Assembly (NCBI GenBank): GCA_016714045.1
Contig: JADJNY010000002.1
Location: forward strand, 1-64,000
DNA: 64,000 nucleotides
Reading direction: 5' to 3'
Origin: Planctomycetota bacterium
GTDB lineage: Bacteria; Planctomycetota; UBA1135; GCA-002686595
Shown: positions 40,842 through 49,838 of the stretch, piece after piece
Layout: every line of letters begins with the position of its first letter
Numbering within the stretch: the first letter of the stretch is position 1
Program-made: the position numbers and the translations under genes
The notes under the pieces: generated by a model
The model's input: the letters and a program-made list of their open reading frames with translations, nothing else
What the model was told of the DNA's origin: nothing
Databases searched by the model: none

Positions 40842-41744
40842 TCAGCGCAGCCGCTTCGTCGGCGCGGACGGGCTCGGCGGCTCGTCGTCGTCCTGGATCC
40901 CGCGCTGCTCTTCCTTCGTGAGGCCGCGCTGGCCCTTGGGCCGATCGTCGAAGAACTCGCGCTCCTCGGCCGGCGACACGCCCTGCGTCAGCGGCGCGTC
41001 GAAGCTGTGGCCGAGGTAGACCTCCTTCACGCGCTGGTCGGAGATGAGCTCCGTCGCCGTGCCTTCGCGGAGGATCTTGCCCTCGTAGATGATGTAGGCG
41101 CGGTCGGTCGACTTCAGCGTCTCGCGCACGTTGTGGTCCGTGATCAGGATGCCGAGGTTCTTCTCGCGCATCTGCTCGATCAGGCCCTGGATCTCCTGCA
41201 CGTTGATCGGGTCGACGCCGGCGAAGGGCTCGTCGAGCAGCAGGATCGTCGGTTGCGTCGCGAGGGCGCGACAGAGCTCGAGCCGCCGCCGCTCGCCGCC
41301 CGAGAGCGTCTCCGCGAGGTTGTCCGCGAGGCGCGTGAGCTCGAGCTCGCCCATCAGCCGCTCGGCCTCCTTGTGACGCTCGCGCCGGCGCAGCGGCATC
41401 GCCTCGAGCACCGCGAGCAGGTTGTCCTTCACGCTCATCCGGCGGAAGATGCTCGCCTCCTGCGGGAGGTAGCCCATCCCGAGGCGCGCCCGCTTGTACA
41501 TGGGCATCTTCGAGCACTCGGACCCGTTCAGCTTGACGACGCCCTCGTCGGGCTGGATCAGGCCGACGGTCATGCGGAAGCTCGTCGTCTTGCCGGCGCC
41601 GTTGGGGCCCAGCAGGCCGACGATCTCGCCGGCGCGGACCTGGAAGTGGACGCCGTCGACGACGCGACGGCGCTTGTAGGCCTTCACGAGCCCTTCGGCC
41701 TCGAGCAGCAGGTCCCCGTGCTCGGGGGGCGTGGCGCGCTTCAT
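40842..41744 (-). CDS. lptB: LPS export ABC transporter ATP-binding protein LptB
   Basis: The 300-residue product has Walker A GLLGPNGAGKTT, the LptB-specific GYLPQEASIFRRMSVKDNLLA, signature LSGGERRRLELCRALA, Walker B ILLLDEPFAGVDP and H-loop LITDHNVRETL. LptB powers extraction of lipopolysaccharide from the inner membrane with LptFG, so an LPS-type outer membrane is implied. The C-terminal ~55 residues (FDAPLTQGV onward, then a Lys/Pro-rich tail) extend beyond the usual ~240. No lptA, lptC or lptFG adjoins. Confidence 0.93.
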   Translation of the reverse strand: MKRATPPEHGDLLLEAEGLVKAYKRRRVVDGVHFQVRAGEIVGLLGPNGAGKTTSFRMTVGLIQPDEGVVKLNGSECSKMPMYKRARLGMGYLPQEASIFRRMSVKDNLLAVLEAMPLRRRERHKEAERLMGELELTRLADNLAETLSGGERRRLELCRALATQPTILLLDEPFAGVDPINVQEIQGLIEQMREKNLGILITDHNVRETLKSTDRAYIIYEGKILREGTATELISDQRVKEVYLGHSFDAPLTQGVSPAEEREFFDDRPKGQRGLTKEEQRGIQDDDEPPSPSAPTKRLR

Positions 41745-42234
41745 CGCGCGGGAGTGTAGCGGTGGAGGAGCGCGCCGCGACCTCCCCGTCGCGGACGGCA
41801 TCGAATGCGCTCGTTCGACGGCGTCAACCGCGGCCCGCCGGCCCGACGGGAGGGGCTCCGTCCTCGGGCGGAGCTCGGCCCCGATCGGCTTGTGGACAAC
41901 TTGTGGGCAAGCGCTCCGGGGCGCGAGCGACGCGAGCTCCTGGGCGATTGCATTCCGTGCAACGGGGCACGAGGCGCCCGAACAGAGCCCGACTTCGCGC
42001 CGAAGTGCGAGCTGCAACTCACTGAGAAACAGTGGGTTGAGCACTCACCGCACCTTCGGGACGGACTCGGTATTGCCGAGTCATGCGTTGCGCGTTCTCG
42101 CACCGTCGCTTCGGGGCCGAAAATCGACCGCGGAAGCCGCGAAGCGCTCCGTGTGGATAACGCAGCCGCCCCGGCGGGGGAGTCCGCGCCCCGGGGGCGC
42201 CTTCGAGATCGCATCTGGAGCGCCGGCCGGCGCC
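41745..42234. other. 490-bp intergenic region with DnaA-box-like sites
   Basis: No gene fits here. It lies upstream of lptB and downstream of the signal peptidase gene. It contains TTGTGGACAA (41890-41899) followed directly by TTGTGGGCAA (41901-41910) and, 240 bases on, TGTGGATAA (42152-42160), which is the reverse complement of the classic DnaA box TTATCCACA. The middle part (41950-42130) is less GC-rich than its surroundings. No dnaA, dnaN or gidA gene is near, so an origin function is doubtful; the lptB promoter must also lie here. Confidence 0.35.
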
Positions 42235-43719
42235 TCAGCGGATCCACTTGAGCCGGGTCGAGTCGAACCCCGGCGTCATCGGCCACCAGGGCCAGAAGAC
42301 GAGCACGGCGCGGCCCGTGATCAGCCCGCGCGGCACGTAGGACGCCGGCGTCAGCGGTCCCTCGCACCCGGGCGTCTCGCGGAACGTGTGCAGCTCGCCC
42401 CATTCGTCGCGGAAGAAGAGGCGCGCTCCGCCCGCCTCGATCACGCGCTTCGGGTTCGGATCGTCGCGCAGACTGCTCGGGTTCCCGCGGCGATTGCCGC
42501 GCACCCACTCGCCGTTCGAGCCGGGGCCCTCCCACTTGTAGCTCGCGAGCTTCCACTCGCGGCTGTCGCTCGAGTCCTGCGTGTTGTCGCCCATGAACAC
42601 GTAGGAGTCGGCCGGGATCACGAACTCAGAGCGCATCCCCGGACCCTGCGTGTAGAAGATGTCGCGGTAGAGCTGCAGGCGATCGAGGTCCGCGTCGCCG
42701 TCGACGCGCAGCGTGATCGACGAGCGCTGGTCGGAGGCCGCAGGGACCTCGATCTGCCAGACGACGTCGCCGTCGACCTCGAGCTGCACGAGGTCGTCCA
42801 TGTTCTGCACGGCGAACGAGACCGAGCTCCCCGCCGCGAGCCGCTTCGCGTCCTCGGAGCGCGAGTCCGACTTCAGCACGTTCGAGTCGGGCTGCTCCGG
42901 GAACGCCTTGCTGCTCGCCGGAACGTCGACCTTCCACGGCGGAAGACCTTGCGGAGCCGCCGGCCCCGGGAGGACGAAGCTGTACGTGCGCTCGCCCTCG
43001 CGCAGCTCGATCGTGAACGACTTCAGGCTCGCCTTCGCGGCGATCCGGCCCTCGACGCGCACGTCGCCGACGTCGTTGAAGCCCGACGCGACCTCGCGCC
43101 GGACGTGGTCGGACTGCTTCAGCTTCGGAGTCATGCTCTCCGGGTAGCCGTCGCAGTACAGGTCGCGGATCGAGTCACCCTCCGCGGGGAGGCGCACCGC
43201 GCCGGAACCGCGCGCTTCGAAGCCTTCGCGGCCGTGCATCACCCACGTGCGCGCTCCGAGGTCGGGCTTCCAGGCGAGGTAGCGTTGCTCCGCGGGATCG
43301 AGGCGCTTCCAGACGACCTCTTGCACGGGCTCGGGGCGGCGCAGCACCTTCCAGGGCTCCGATGCGTTCGCGCGCGTCCACAGGTCGCCGTACAGCACGC
43401 GGAGTTCCTCGCCCGGCATGCCGACGAGCCGCTTGATGAAGCTCTTCGAGCGGTCGAGCGGGTACTTGAACACGCACACCTCCCAGCGCTCGGGGTCGCG
43501 CAGGTGGAAGGAGAGCTTGTCGACGAGGATCCGGTCGAAGACGTTCGCCTCGGGCGAGCCCATCAACGTCGGCTGCATCGAGCCCGAAGGGATCTGGTAG
43601 GCCTCGATCGCGAAGTACTTGAGCATCACCGCGACGACGATGGCCATGGTCGCGGCCTCGATGTGGTCGCGCCAACGGCTCGGGCGCTCCGGCTCCTTCT
43701 TCGCTGCGGGGCTCGTCAC
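42235..43719 (-). CDS. lepB: Signal peptidase I with a large inserted domain
   Basis: About 494 residues from the GTG at 43719; a GTG at 43809 would add 30 low-complexity residues. One membrane helix (ATMAIVVAVMLKYFAIEAY) leads into box B with the catalytic Ser of IPSGSMQPTL (~47), then the general-base Lys of FIKRLVGMPGE (~96). Box E (GDNTQDSSDSREW) comes only ~270 residues later, against roughly 130 in E. coli LepB. The insert is mainly beta-strand (FTIELREGERTYSFVLPG, ITLRVDGDADLDRLQLY). The C terminus is VLVFWPWWPMTPGFDSTRLK. It cleaves signal peptides outside the inner membrane. Confidence 0.92.
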   Translation of the reverse strand: MTSPAAKKEPERPSRWRDHIEAATMAIVVAVMLKYFAIEAYQIPSGSMQPTLMGSPEANVFDRILVDKLSFHLRDPERWEVCVFKYPLDRSKSFIKRLVGMPGEELRVLYGDLWTRANASEPWKVLRRPEPVQEVVWKRLDPAEQRYLAWKPDLGARTWVMHGREGFEARGSGAVRLPAEGDSIRDLYCDGYPESMTPKLKQSDHVRREVASGFNDVGDVRVEGRIAAKASLKSFTIELREGERTYSFVLPGPAAPQGLPPWKVDVPASSKAFPEQPDSNVLKSDSRSEDAKRLAAGSSVSFAVQNMDDLVQLEVDGDVVWQIEVPAASDQRSSITLRVDGDADLDRLQLYRDIFYTQGPGMRSEFVIPADSYVFMGDNTQDSSDSREWKLASYKWEGPGSNGEWVRGNRRGNPSSLRDDPNPKRVIEAGGARLFFRDEWGELHTFRETPGCEGPLTPASYVPRGLITGRAVLVFWPWWPMTPGFDSTRLKWIR

Positions 43720-43985
43720 GGGGCGCGGAAGGGTAGCAGGCGGAGCGGGGGGATGGGAGCGCGCGGCCCCGTCCGCCGCGGGCTTTCCTCGCGCTCCACC
43801 GCCGAGCACCCGGCGGCCGTCGCGCGCGGACGGCCGGCGGCGCGCGGCTCGACGGAGCGCGCTCGGTGCGCGCGGATCGGCGGGGGGCGTGTGAGAACAA
43901 CCCTCCGCTCGTGCTCACTGCAGCCGGGGCGCGCGCTCGACCGGCCTTGACGTCGCTCGCGCGCCTCCATGGAGTGGGCTCTCCC

Positions 43986-44441
43986 ATGAGCGCCCAATCC
44001 CTCTTCGACCCGGCCGGGAACCAAGCCATCCTCGCCCGTGTGCAGCGCCTCACCGCGACCACGAAGCCGCAGTGGGGCAAGCTCGACGCGCCGCGGATGT
44101 TGGCGCATTGCCAGGTCGCACTGAAGGTCGCGATGGGTGACCTCGCGCTGAAGCGCAACCTGATCGGCTACCTCTTCGGCGGGATCGCGAAGAAGCAGCT
44201 GATGCGCCCCGAGCCGTTCAAGAAGAACCTGCCGACCGCGCCCGAGTTCAAGGTGGCGACGACGCGGGGCTTCGACGCGGAGCGCGAGGCGCTCGTCGCG
44301 CTGGTGACGCGCTTCGGCCGGGGCGGGCCGAGCGTGCTCGTCCAGAAGCCGCACCCGTTCTTCGGACCCCTGACGGTCGAGGAGTGGGACACGCTGCAGT
44401 GGAAGCACCTCGACCACCACTTGCGGCAGTTCGGCGTGTGA
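43986..44441 (+). CDS. DUF1569 family protein (DinB-like helical fold)
   Basis: The 151-residue product has DUF1569 hallmarks: WGKLDAPRMLAHCQVALKVAMGD at the N terminus (metal-site His in LAHC), an FKKNLPTAPEF segment and the C-terminal HPFFGPLTVEEWDTLQWKHLDHHLRQFGV, seen here as HPFFGPLTVEEWDTL and WKHLDHHLRQF (two more conserved His). The fold is of the DinB/YfiT four-helix type, often metal-binding. Its role is unknown. It stands alone between two genes on the opposite strand. Confidence 0.88.
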   Translation: MSAQSLFDPAGNQAILARVQRLTATTKPQWGKLDAPRMLAHCQVALKVAMGDLALKRNLIGYLFGGIAKKQLMRPEPFKKNLPTAPEFKVATTRGFDAEREALVALVTRFGRGGPSVLVQKPHPFFGPLTVEEWDTLQWKHLDHHLRQFGV

Positions 44442-44612
44442 GCGCGACCCTGGCGCGGCGCGCGTCGATCCTTCGGAGCCGCGCGCTCCTCGCGCATCAG
44501 GCGACGACGCTTCGGCCGCGCCGTCAGGAGAGCGCCGGTCGTCGGAGCGCGCCGCGCGCTCCTCGCGCGCCGCGATGGCGGCACCGCGGCCGAGGTCGCG
44601 CGCCCCCGCGCC

Positions 44613-47354
44613 TCACGGCGTGAACGTGACCTGCAGCGCGTCCGACTGGTTGTAGCCGGTGCCGAGCGGCCCGTTCACGTTGCGGTAGCGGTACTGGAAG
44701 TACCACGTCGAGCCGGGGAGCACCTGACCGAGCCCCGATCCCGCCGGCGGCGCCGCGAAGTTCAGGAGGCGCGAGTTCACGCCGCCCGGCGCGTTCGTCG
44801 CGGGCCCGAGGCGAAACGCGTTGCCCGTCACGCAGAGCCAGCCGTCGCCGAGCGGGATCTGCGTCGACTGATCGCCGTAGTAGAAGAGCCCCGGCGCGCT
44901 CGTGGCCCCCGTGACGCGCAGGCGGAAGTCGTTCACGCCGACGCTCGTCGAGCCCGTGTAGCCGATGAACGCGCCCGGCGAGACCGAGTTCGGCGCCGCG
45001 ATGCAGTACGTCGTCGTCAGGTCGAATCGGCGGACATCGACCGCGTCCGGGATGGGTTGCGCGACGACCGCGGAGCGCAGCGCCTCGCTGAAGCCCATCT
45101 CCCCGGGCGATGCGGAGAGCGGCGTCGCGCCGAGCACGGCCGACGCGGGACCCGCGGCGCTGACGCGCAGGAGCTCGCCGCCCGTGTTCGTGCCCGCCGC
45201 GAGGTAGAGGACGCCCTCGAGGTTCGACAGGAACGACGAGCGCACACTGCGCCCCGTGACGGGCAGGGTCGCGACGACCGCGTTCGTCGCGGTGTCGATC
45301 ACGCGCACGGCGGGCGCGGTGAAGCTCGAGTCGGCGACGTAGACGTACGCGCCGGCGGCGTCGACGTCGACGGTGCTCGGGAAGTCGATGCCCGCGACGG
45401 TCGCGATCGTGCTCGACACGGCGCCGGCGACGTTCACGACGCTGACGGAGTCGCCGAAGGAGTTGATCACGTAGGCGCGCGTCCCGTCGGGCTTCCACGC
45501 GACGCGGTAGGGGAAGTCGCCGACCAGGACGCGCGCGATCTCGGTGCGCGTCGCCGTGTCGACGAGCAGGAGCTGGTCGTCGAAGCTGATGCAGATCGCG
45601 AGCGTCGAGCCGTCGGGCGAGAGCTCCATCGAGCTCATCGCGATGTACGCGTAGCCGTTCGCCGAGCCCATCTGGCCGGCGGGGAAGGAGCTGATCACGC
45701 TGCTCGCAGCGCCCGCGAGGTGGAGGAAGTAGATGCGGTCCGTGCCCGCGATCGTCGTGACATACGCCGTCTGCGAGTCGGGCGAGATGCGGACTTCGGC
45801 CGGGCGCTGCGGCACCGACAGGTTCGCGACGCGCGTGTCCGTCGCGAGGTCGATGATCGACACCGTGTCCGAGTCGCCGTTGCACACGACCGCGTGCGTG
45901 CCGTCGGGCGTGATCGCGACGCCGAGCGGACGCTCGCCCGTCGTGACCCACGAACGCGTGCTCCCCGCGACGAGGTCGACGACGGAGACGTTGCGCGACG
46001 TGTTGTTGCCGACGACCGCGATCCGTCCGTCTCCCGACACGGCGATCGAGCGCGACGCGTCGCCTTCGGGCGGCGCGCCGGTCGTCGCGAGGCCCTCGAC
46101 GAAGCCCGCGGCGCCGTTCACGTTGTAGACTTGCGCGTCCTCGCGGAAGCGGTTGTTCAAGGCGACGACGCGGCGCGCGACGGGGCTCGCGGCGGCCTCC
46201 GCGCACGCGGCGAGCGTCAGCGTCCTCACGATCGTGCGCGTGGCGAGGTCGATCACCGAGCTGTTGAAGTTCGAGACGAACGCGTAGGCGCCGTCGAACG
46301 TGAACACGATGTCCCCGACGATGCCCGTGGAGAGCTGCGCCGCCTGCGCGCCCGTCGTCAGGTCGACGAAGATCACGTTGTTCGCGATCGCCGCGATCGC
46401 GTGACCTTTGTTGGGCGTGATGCGCACGGTCTGATCCGACAGGTCGGACAGCGTCGTGAAGCTCGCGGCGAGCGTGCGCGAAACGAGGTCGATCTTGCTG
46501 ATCCGGTGCGCGCCGCCCTCGTGGCTGACGACGGCGACGGTGCCGTCGAGGCTCGCGTCGACGCCCTCGGGCGCGGCCGCGGTCGAGATCGTCGCGGGCG
46601 GCAGGACGCCGAGCCGGTCGTACAGCGTGACGCGCGCGTTCGCGCGGTCGGGCAGGACGAGCGTGCGGTCGTCCGCCGCGAGCACGCACTTCGAGAACAG
46701 GATCCCCGACGCGCCCGACTCGGGCGTGCCGTAGAAGCCGATGACGCCCTGGCCGGTGCTCGGGATCACCGCGGTCTCGGCCAGCGTCGCGAGGCTGATC
46801 ACGGAGAACTGCGAGTTGACGCCGTCGTTGATCACGCTGACGACGGCCCACTGGCTGTCGCTCGTCACCATCACGCGGAACGGCTGCTGCCCGCTGACGG
46901 GGACGGTCGCGACGAGCGCGTGTGTCGCGACGTCGACGACGCTGACCGCGTTCGAGAAGACGCATGGCGCGAGGGCGTACTGTCCGTTCGGCGTCACCGC
47001 GACCTGCACGGGGAAGTCGCCGATCGCGACCGTGTGCGTCACCGTGCGCGCGTTCACGTCGAAGAACGTCAGGTTGTCCGTGTCCTTGTGCGCGATGACG
47101 ACCGTCGTGCCGTCGGGCGTGAACGCGAGCTCGTGCGGACCGTCCGCGTCGGGGTCGCCGTTGCACGAGATCGTGCTCGAGAACGTCGTCAGCGCCGCCG
47201 GCGGGTTCGCGAGCGCGGCCGGGAGCGGCCGTGTGCCGCTCAAGAGCTCGCGGTGGAGCTCCTGCGCGCCTTCGGGTTCGGCCGCGTCGCGCGCGACGGG
47301 GAGGAGCGGAGCCTGGAACGCGGAGAAGAGGACGAGCGCGTGGAGCATGAACAT
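44613..47354 (-). CDS. Secreted YVTN/YncE-type beta-propeller protein
   Basis: The 913-residue product begins with a hydrophobic N terminus (MFMLHALVLFSAFQAPLL). About residues 60-760 consist of YVTN beta-propeller repeats of ~42 residues (typified by HELAFTPDGTTVVIAHKDTD, VSVVDVATHALVATVPVSG, GVAITPDGTHAVVCNGDSD), enough for two seven-bladed propellers. The last ~130 residues form a separate beta domain (FRLRVTGATSAPGLFYYGDQ, GSTWYFQYRYRNVNG) of the sort found at the end of many secreted planctomycete proteins. It is probably a surface or periplasmic binding protein. No enzymatic motif is seen. Confidence 0.85.
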   Translation of the reverse strand: MFMLHALVLFSAFQAPLLPVARDAAEPEGAQELHRELLSGTRPLPAALANPPAALTTFSSTISCNGDPDADGPHELAFTPDGTTVVIAHKDTDNLTFFDVNARTVTHTVAIGDFPVQVAVTPNGQYALAPCVFSNAVSVVDVATHALVATVPVSGQQPFRVMVTSDSQWAVVSVINDGVNSQFSVISLATLAETAVIPSTGQGVIGFYGTPESGASGILFSKCVLAADDRTLVLPDRANARVTLYDRLGVLPPATISTAAAPEGVDASLDGTVAVVSHEGGAHRISKIDLVSRTLAASFTTLSDLSDQTVRITPNKGHAIAAIANNVIFVDLTTGAQAAQLSTGIVGDIVFTFDGAYAFVSNFNSSVIDLATRTIVRTLTLAACAEAAASPVARRVVALNNRFREDAQVYNVNGAAGFVEGLATTGAPPEGDASRSIAVSGDGRIAVVGNNTSRNVSVVDLVAGSTRSWVTTGERPLGVAITPDGTHAVVCNGDSDTVSIIDLATDTRVANLSVPQRPAEVRISPDSQTAYVTTIAGTDRIYFLHLAGAASSVISSFPAGQMGSANGYAYIAMSSMELSPDGSTLAICISFDDQLLLVDTATRTEIARVLVGDFPYRVAWKPDGTRAYVINSFGDSVSVVNVAGAVSSTIATVAGIDFPSTVDVDAAGAYVYVADSSFTAPAVRVIDTATNAVVATLPVTGRSVRSSFLSNLEGVLYLAAGTNTGGELLRVSAAGPASAVLGATPLSASPGEMGFSEALRSAVVAQPIPDAVDVRRFDLTTTYCIAAPNSVSPGAFIGYTGSTSVGVNDFRLRVTGATSAPGLFYYGDQSTQIPLGDGWLCVTGNAFRLGPATNAPGGVNSRLLNFAAPPAGSGLGQVLPGSTWYFQYRYRNVNGPLGTGYNQSDALQVTFTP

Positions 47355-47424
47355 GGCGGAACCTCGCGATTCGAGACCGGTCGACAGGGCTCGATTCTAC
47401 GGGCCGATCGCCGCGGCGCGGGGC

Positions 47425-48273
47425 TCAGCGCAGGTGGAACTCGCGCGGCGCGGGCGCCTCGAGCGCGAGCGTGCGGCTCTCGACCGGATGCGGCACGTCG
47501 AGCCGCAGCGCGTGGAGCAGCATCCGCGGCGCTTTCGTGCCGTAGCGCGCGTCGCCGACGACCGGATGGCCGAGCCACGCGAGGTGCGCACGGATCTGGT
47601 GGCGCCGGCCCGTGTCGAGCTCGACCTCGAGCAGCGTGCGACGTGCGTCGCCCGCTCGCACGCGCCAGCGCGTGCGAGCCTCTTTCGCGTCCGGGCCCTC
47701 GCCGACGTGCACGAAGAGCTTCTCGTCCTCCCACAGGGGCTCGGCGATGACGCCCGCGTCCTTCTCCGGCCGGCCCTCGACGACCGCGAGGTAGGTCTTC
47801 TTCGCGTCGCTCCAGTTCGCTTGCAGCGTGCGGCGCGCCTCCTGCGTCTTCGCGAAGAGCAGGACGCCCGACGTCTCGCGGTCGAGTCGGTGCACGGGCC
47901 ACAGTCGCGCGGGTGCGCGCGGCTTCGAGAGCCACGCGCGCACGATCGCGAGCGCGGTCCGCGTGCGCTCGTCGTCGGTCGAGACGGAGAGGAGACCCGC
48001 GGGTTTGTCGATCGCGACGAGCTCGGCGTCGTCGTACAGGATCGTGATGCCGGCGGGCGGAGGCGGCGCGACGGCTTCCGCCTGCGCGCGGTCGACGACC
48101 TCGACCCGGTCGCCGGCGGCGAGCACGTCGTTCTTGACGCGCGTCGCGCCGTTCACGCGCACGCAGCCGGCGAGGATGCGCTGCTCCAGCGTCGTGCGCT
48201 TCCAGCCGGGATACGCGCGCCGCAGGAAGGCGAGCAGGCGCATCGGTTCGTCCACGCGGTGGGGGGCGCTCAT
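47425..48273 (-). CDS. RluA-family pseudouridine synthase
   Basis: The 282-residue product starts at the ATG at 48273. An S4 RNA-binding domain (GWKRTTLEQRILAGCVRVNG) is followed by the RluA catalytic domain with Asp in the motif PVHRLDRETSGVLLFAK and the segments ILYDDAELVAIDKPAGL and LDTGRRHQIRAHLAWLGHPV. It isomerises uridines in rRNA or tRNA; the exact target cannot be assigned because RluA, RluC and RluD cannot be separated by eye. Confidence 0.93.
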   Translation of the reverse strand: MSAPHRVDEPMRLLAFLRRAYPGWKRTTLEQRILAGCVRVNGATRVKNDVLAAGDRVEVVDRAQAEAVAPPPPAGITILYDDAELVAIDKPAGLLSVSTDDERTRTALAIVRAWLSKPRAPARLWPVHRLDRETSGVLLFAKTQEARRTLQANWSDAKKTYLAVVEGRPEKDAGVIAEPLWEDEKLFVHVGEGPDAKEARTRWRVRAGDARRTLLEVELDTGRRHQIRAHLAWLGHPVVGDARYGTKAPRMLLHALRLDVPHPVESRTLALEAPAPREFHLR

Positions 48274-48397
48274 CGGGGACAGCGTAGCGCGCGAACGCGT
48301 CGCACGCGCGGCTGGGAGCGCGAACCGTTGCGGGAGCTCGCGAACGCGCTCGACGCGGGTGCATGAGAGCGTGGACGCGGGCGAGAGCGACGTCCGC

Positions 48398-48462
48398 AAG
48401 GCGCGGGCACAAGGCGCGGGCAATAGGCGCGGGCACAAGGTGCGGTCACAAGGCGCGGGCAC
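48398..48462 (+). repeat. 13-bp tandem repeat, five units
   Basis: Five consecutive 13-bp units with consensus AAGGCGCGGGCAC at 48398-48410, 48411-48423, 48424-48436, 48437-48449 and 48450-48462. Units 1 and 5 are identical; the others differ at one to two positions. It lies in the 296-base gap between divergent genes, upstream of the methyltransferase at 48570. There are no spacers, so it is not a CRISPR array. Confidence 0.85.
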
Positions 48463-48569
48463 ATGCGCACGCATCGCCGAGGCGCGAGTCCACACGGATC
48501 ACGCAGGCGCGAGACGCGGGCGCTCGATGCAGGCGAGCACCCAAGCCCGTCCCTCGGCACAATGCCGCC

Positions 48570-49205
48570 ATGCTCACGCTCCTCTCGCCGGAACTCGAGG
48601 ACTACGCCTTCCGCCACACGCGACCCGAGCCGCGCGAGCTCGCGGAACTCGAAGCGCGCACGTACGCGTCGATGCAGGACCCGCAAATGCTGACGGGGCG
48701 CGTCGAGGGGCGCTTCCTGAAGCTCCTCGCGCGCATGCTGCGGCCGAAGCTCGTCGTCGAGGTCGGCACGTTCACGGGCTACTCCGCACTGTCGATGGCC
48801 GAGGCCCTCGAGGACGGCGCGCGTCTCATCACGTGCGACATCGACCCGGACGCGGCCGAGGTCGCGCGCGCGGCGTTCGCAGCGAGCCCGCACGGTAAGA
48901 AGGTCGAGCTACGCCTCGGGCCGGCGATCGACACGCTGCGCGCGCTCACGGAGCCCGTCGACCTGTCGTTCATCGACGCGGACAAGACGGGCTACGACGC
49001 CTACTACGAGGAGCTCGTCCAGCGCACGCGCTCCGGCGGCGTGATCGTGCTCGACAACATGCTGCAGTCGGGCCGCGTGCTCGCGCCCTCGACGGACGCC
49101 TCGCGCGCGATCCACGCCCTGAACGAGAAGCTGGCGCGCGACGAACGCGTCGAGAACGTGCTGCTCGCGATCCGTGACGGCGTGCAACTCGTGGTGAAGC
49201 GCTGA
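48570..49205 (+). CDS. O-methyltransferase family 3 (class I SAM-dependent)
   Basis: The 211-residue product starts at the ATG at 48570. The Methyltransf_3 signatures are EVGTFTGYSALSMAEAL for SAM binding, ITCDIDPDAAEVARAAF, and VDLSFIDADKTGYDAYYEEL with metal-binding Asp residues, followed by SGGVIVLDNMLQSGRV. Such enzymes methylate catechol-like hydroxyls with a divalent metal. The substrate is unknown. The upstream in-frame extension overlaps a tandem repeat and is not coding. Confidence 0.92.
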   Translation: MLTLLSPELEDYAFRHTRPEPRELAELEARTYASMQDPQMLTGRVEGRFLKLLARMLRPKLVVEVGTFTGYSALSMAEALEDGARLITCDIDPDAAEVARAAFAASPHGKKVELRLGPAIDTLRALTEPVDLSFIDADKTGYDAYYEELVQRTRSGGVIVLDNMLQSGRVLAPSTDASRAIHALNEKLARDERVENVLLAIRDGVQLVVKR

Positions 49206-49373
49206 CGTCGGCGGCCTTCCGATCGCATTCAATCGGATTTGAGTGGCGGATCCAGGAGGTGGCGCTCGTTCCATGCCAGCGCGCGCTCCTCTCGGACGCG
49301 CGGAGCCCTCGTTCGGCGCCGCACCGGGGCGAGGGCCCCTACCTCGACGATCCTCTTTCCTCAGGAGAGAACC

Positions 49374-49757
49374 ATGGCGCTGCGCATCCTCACGGGAATC
49401 ATCACGGTCGGCCCCCCACGGGGCGAGGCGACGATTCGCTTCGAACCCCACGGGCTGGCGTCGGCCGACAGTACGGCCACGACCGTCAGCGAGCTCAAGG
49501 CCATCGGCGGGAGCGGGCGCTTCACCGCGACGCCCGCCAAGTTTGTGGCCTTGCGCGAACTCGGCATCCAGACGTTCAACGTCAACGCCGTCTTCGGCCT
49601 GGCGGACAACTTCTCCGAGGCGTTGAAGGTCGGGGACTCGATCACTCGCGACGAACTGCGAATCACGTGGGACGCTGCGGCCGACCTGAGCAAGCCGTTC
49701 ATCCGAGTGCTGCCGCGGGAGATCTCCTACATGGTCATCGGGAACGTCCCCGACTGA
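49374..49757 (+). CDS. Hypothetical 127-residue protein
   Basis: The start at 49374 is supported by TCAGGAGAGA nine bases upstream, one of the strongest ribosome sites in the window. The product begins MALRILTGIITVGPPRGEAT, has no signal peptide or membrane segment, and reads as a mixed alpha/beta or beta-rich soluble protein (GRFTATPAKFVALRELGIQT, ITWDAAADLSKPFIRVLP). Codon choice is less GC3-biased than in neighbours. I do not recognise a family. It stands alone, convergent with lepA. Confidence 0.6.
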   Translation: MALRILTGIITVGPPRGEATIRFEPHGLASADSTATTVSELKAIGGSGRFTATPAKFVALRELGIQTFNVNAVFGLADNFSEALKVGDSITRDELRITWDAAADLSKPFIRVLPREISYMVIGNVPD

Positions 49758-49838
49758 TCGTCATCGTGCCGAGCGCTCGCGCGCTTCGAGGGTTCCTGAA
49801 CTCTCGACTGCGAGCGTCGGTTCGCGGCCGCGCCGCGC

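Noticed and set aside
41741..42556. A 271-codon minus-strand frame across the lptB-lepB gap
   Set aside because: Overlaps both the end of the signal peptidase gene and the lptB start region, has no domain, and reads as low-complexity Arg/Ser.
44442..44612. GC-rich 171-bp gap after the DUF1569 gene examined for small genes or terminators
   Set aside because: Only fortuitous GC inverted repeats are present; no T tract, no ribosome site with a plausible small frame.
48398..48462. Possible CRISPR array
   Set aside because: Units are contiguous 13-mers without spacers and no cas genes occur in the window.
48273..48495. N-terminal extension of the RluA-type gene by 74 residues
   Set aside because: It would run through the 13-bp tandem repeat and has no similarity to pseudouridine synthases. 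The ATG at 48273 gives the normal S4-domain start.
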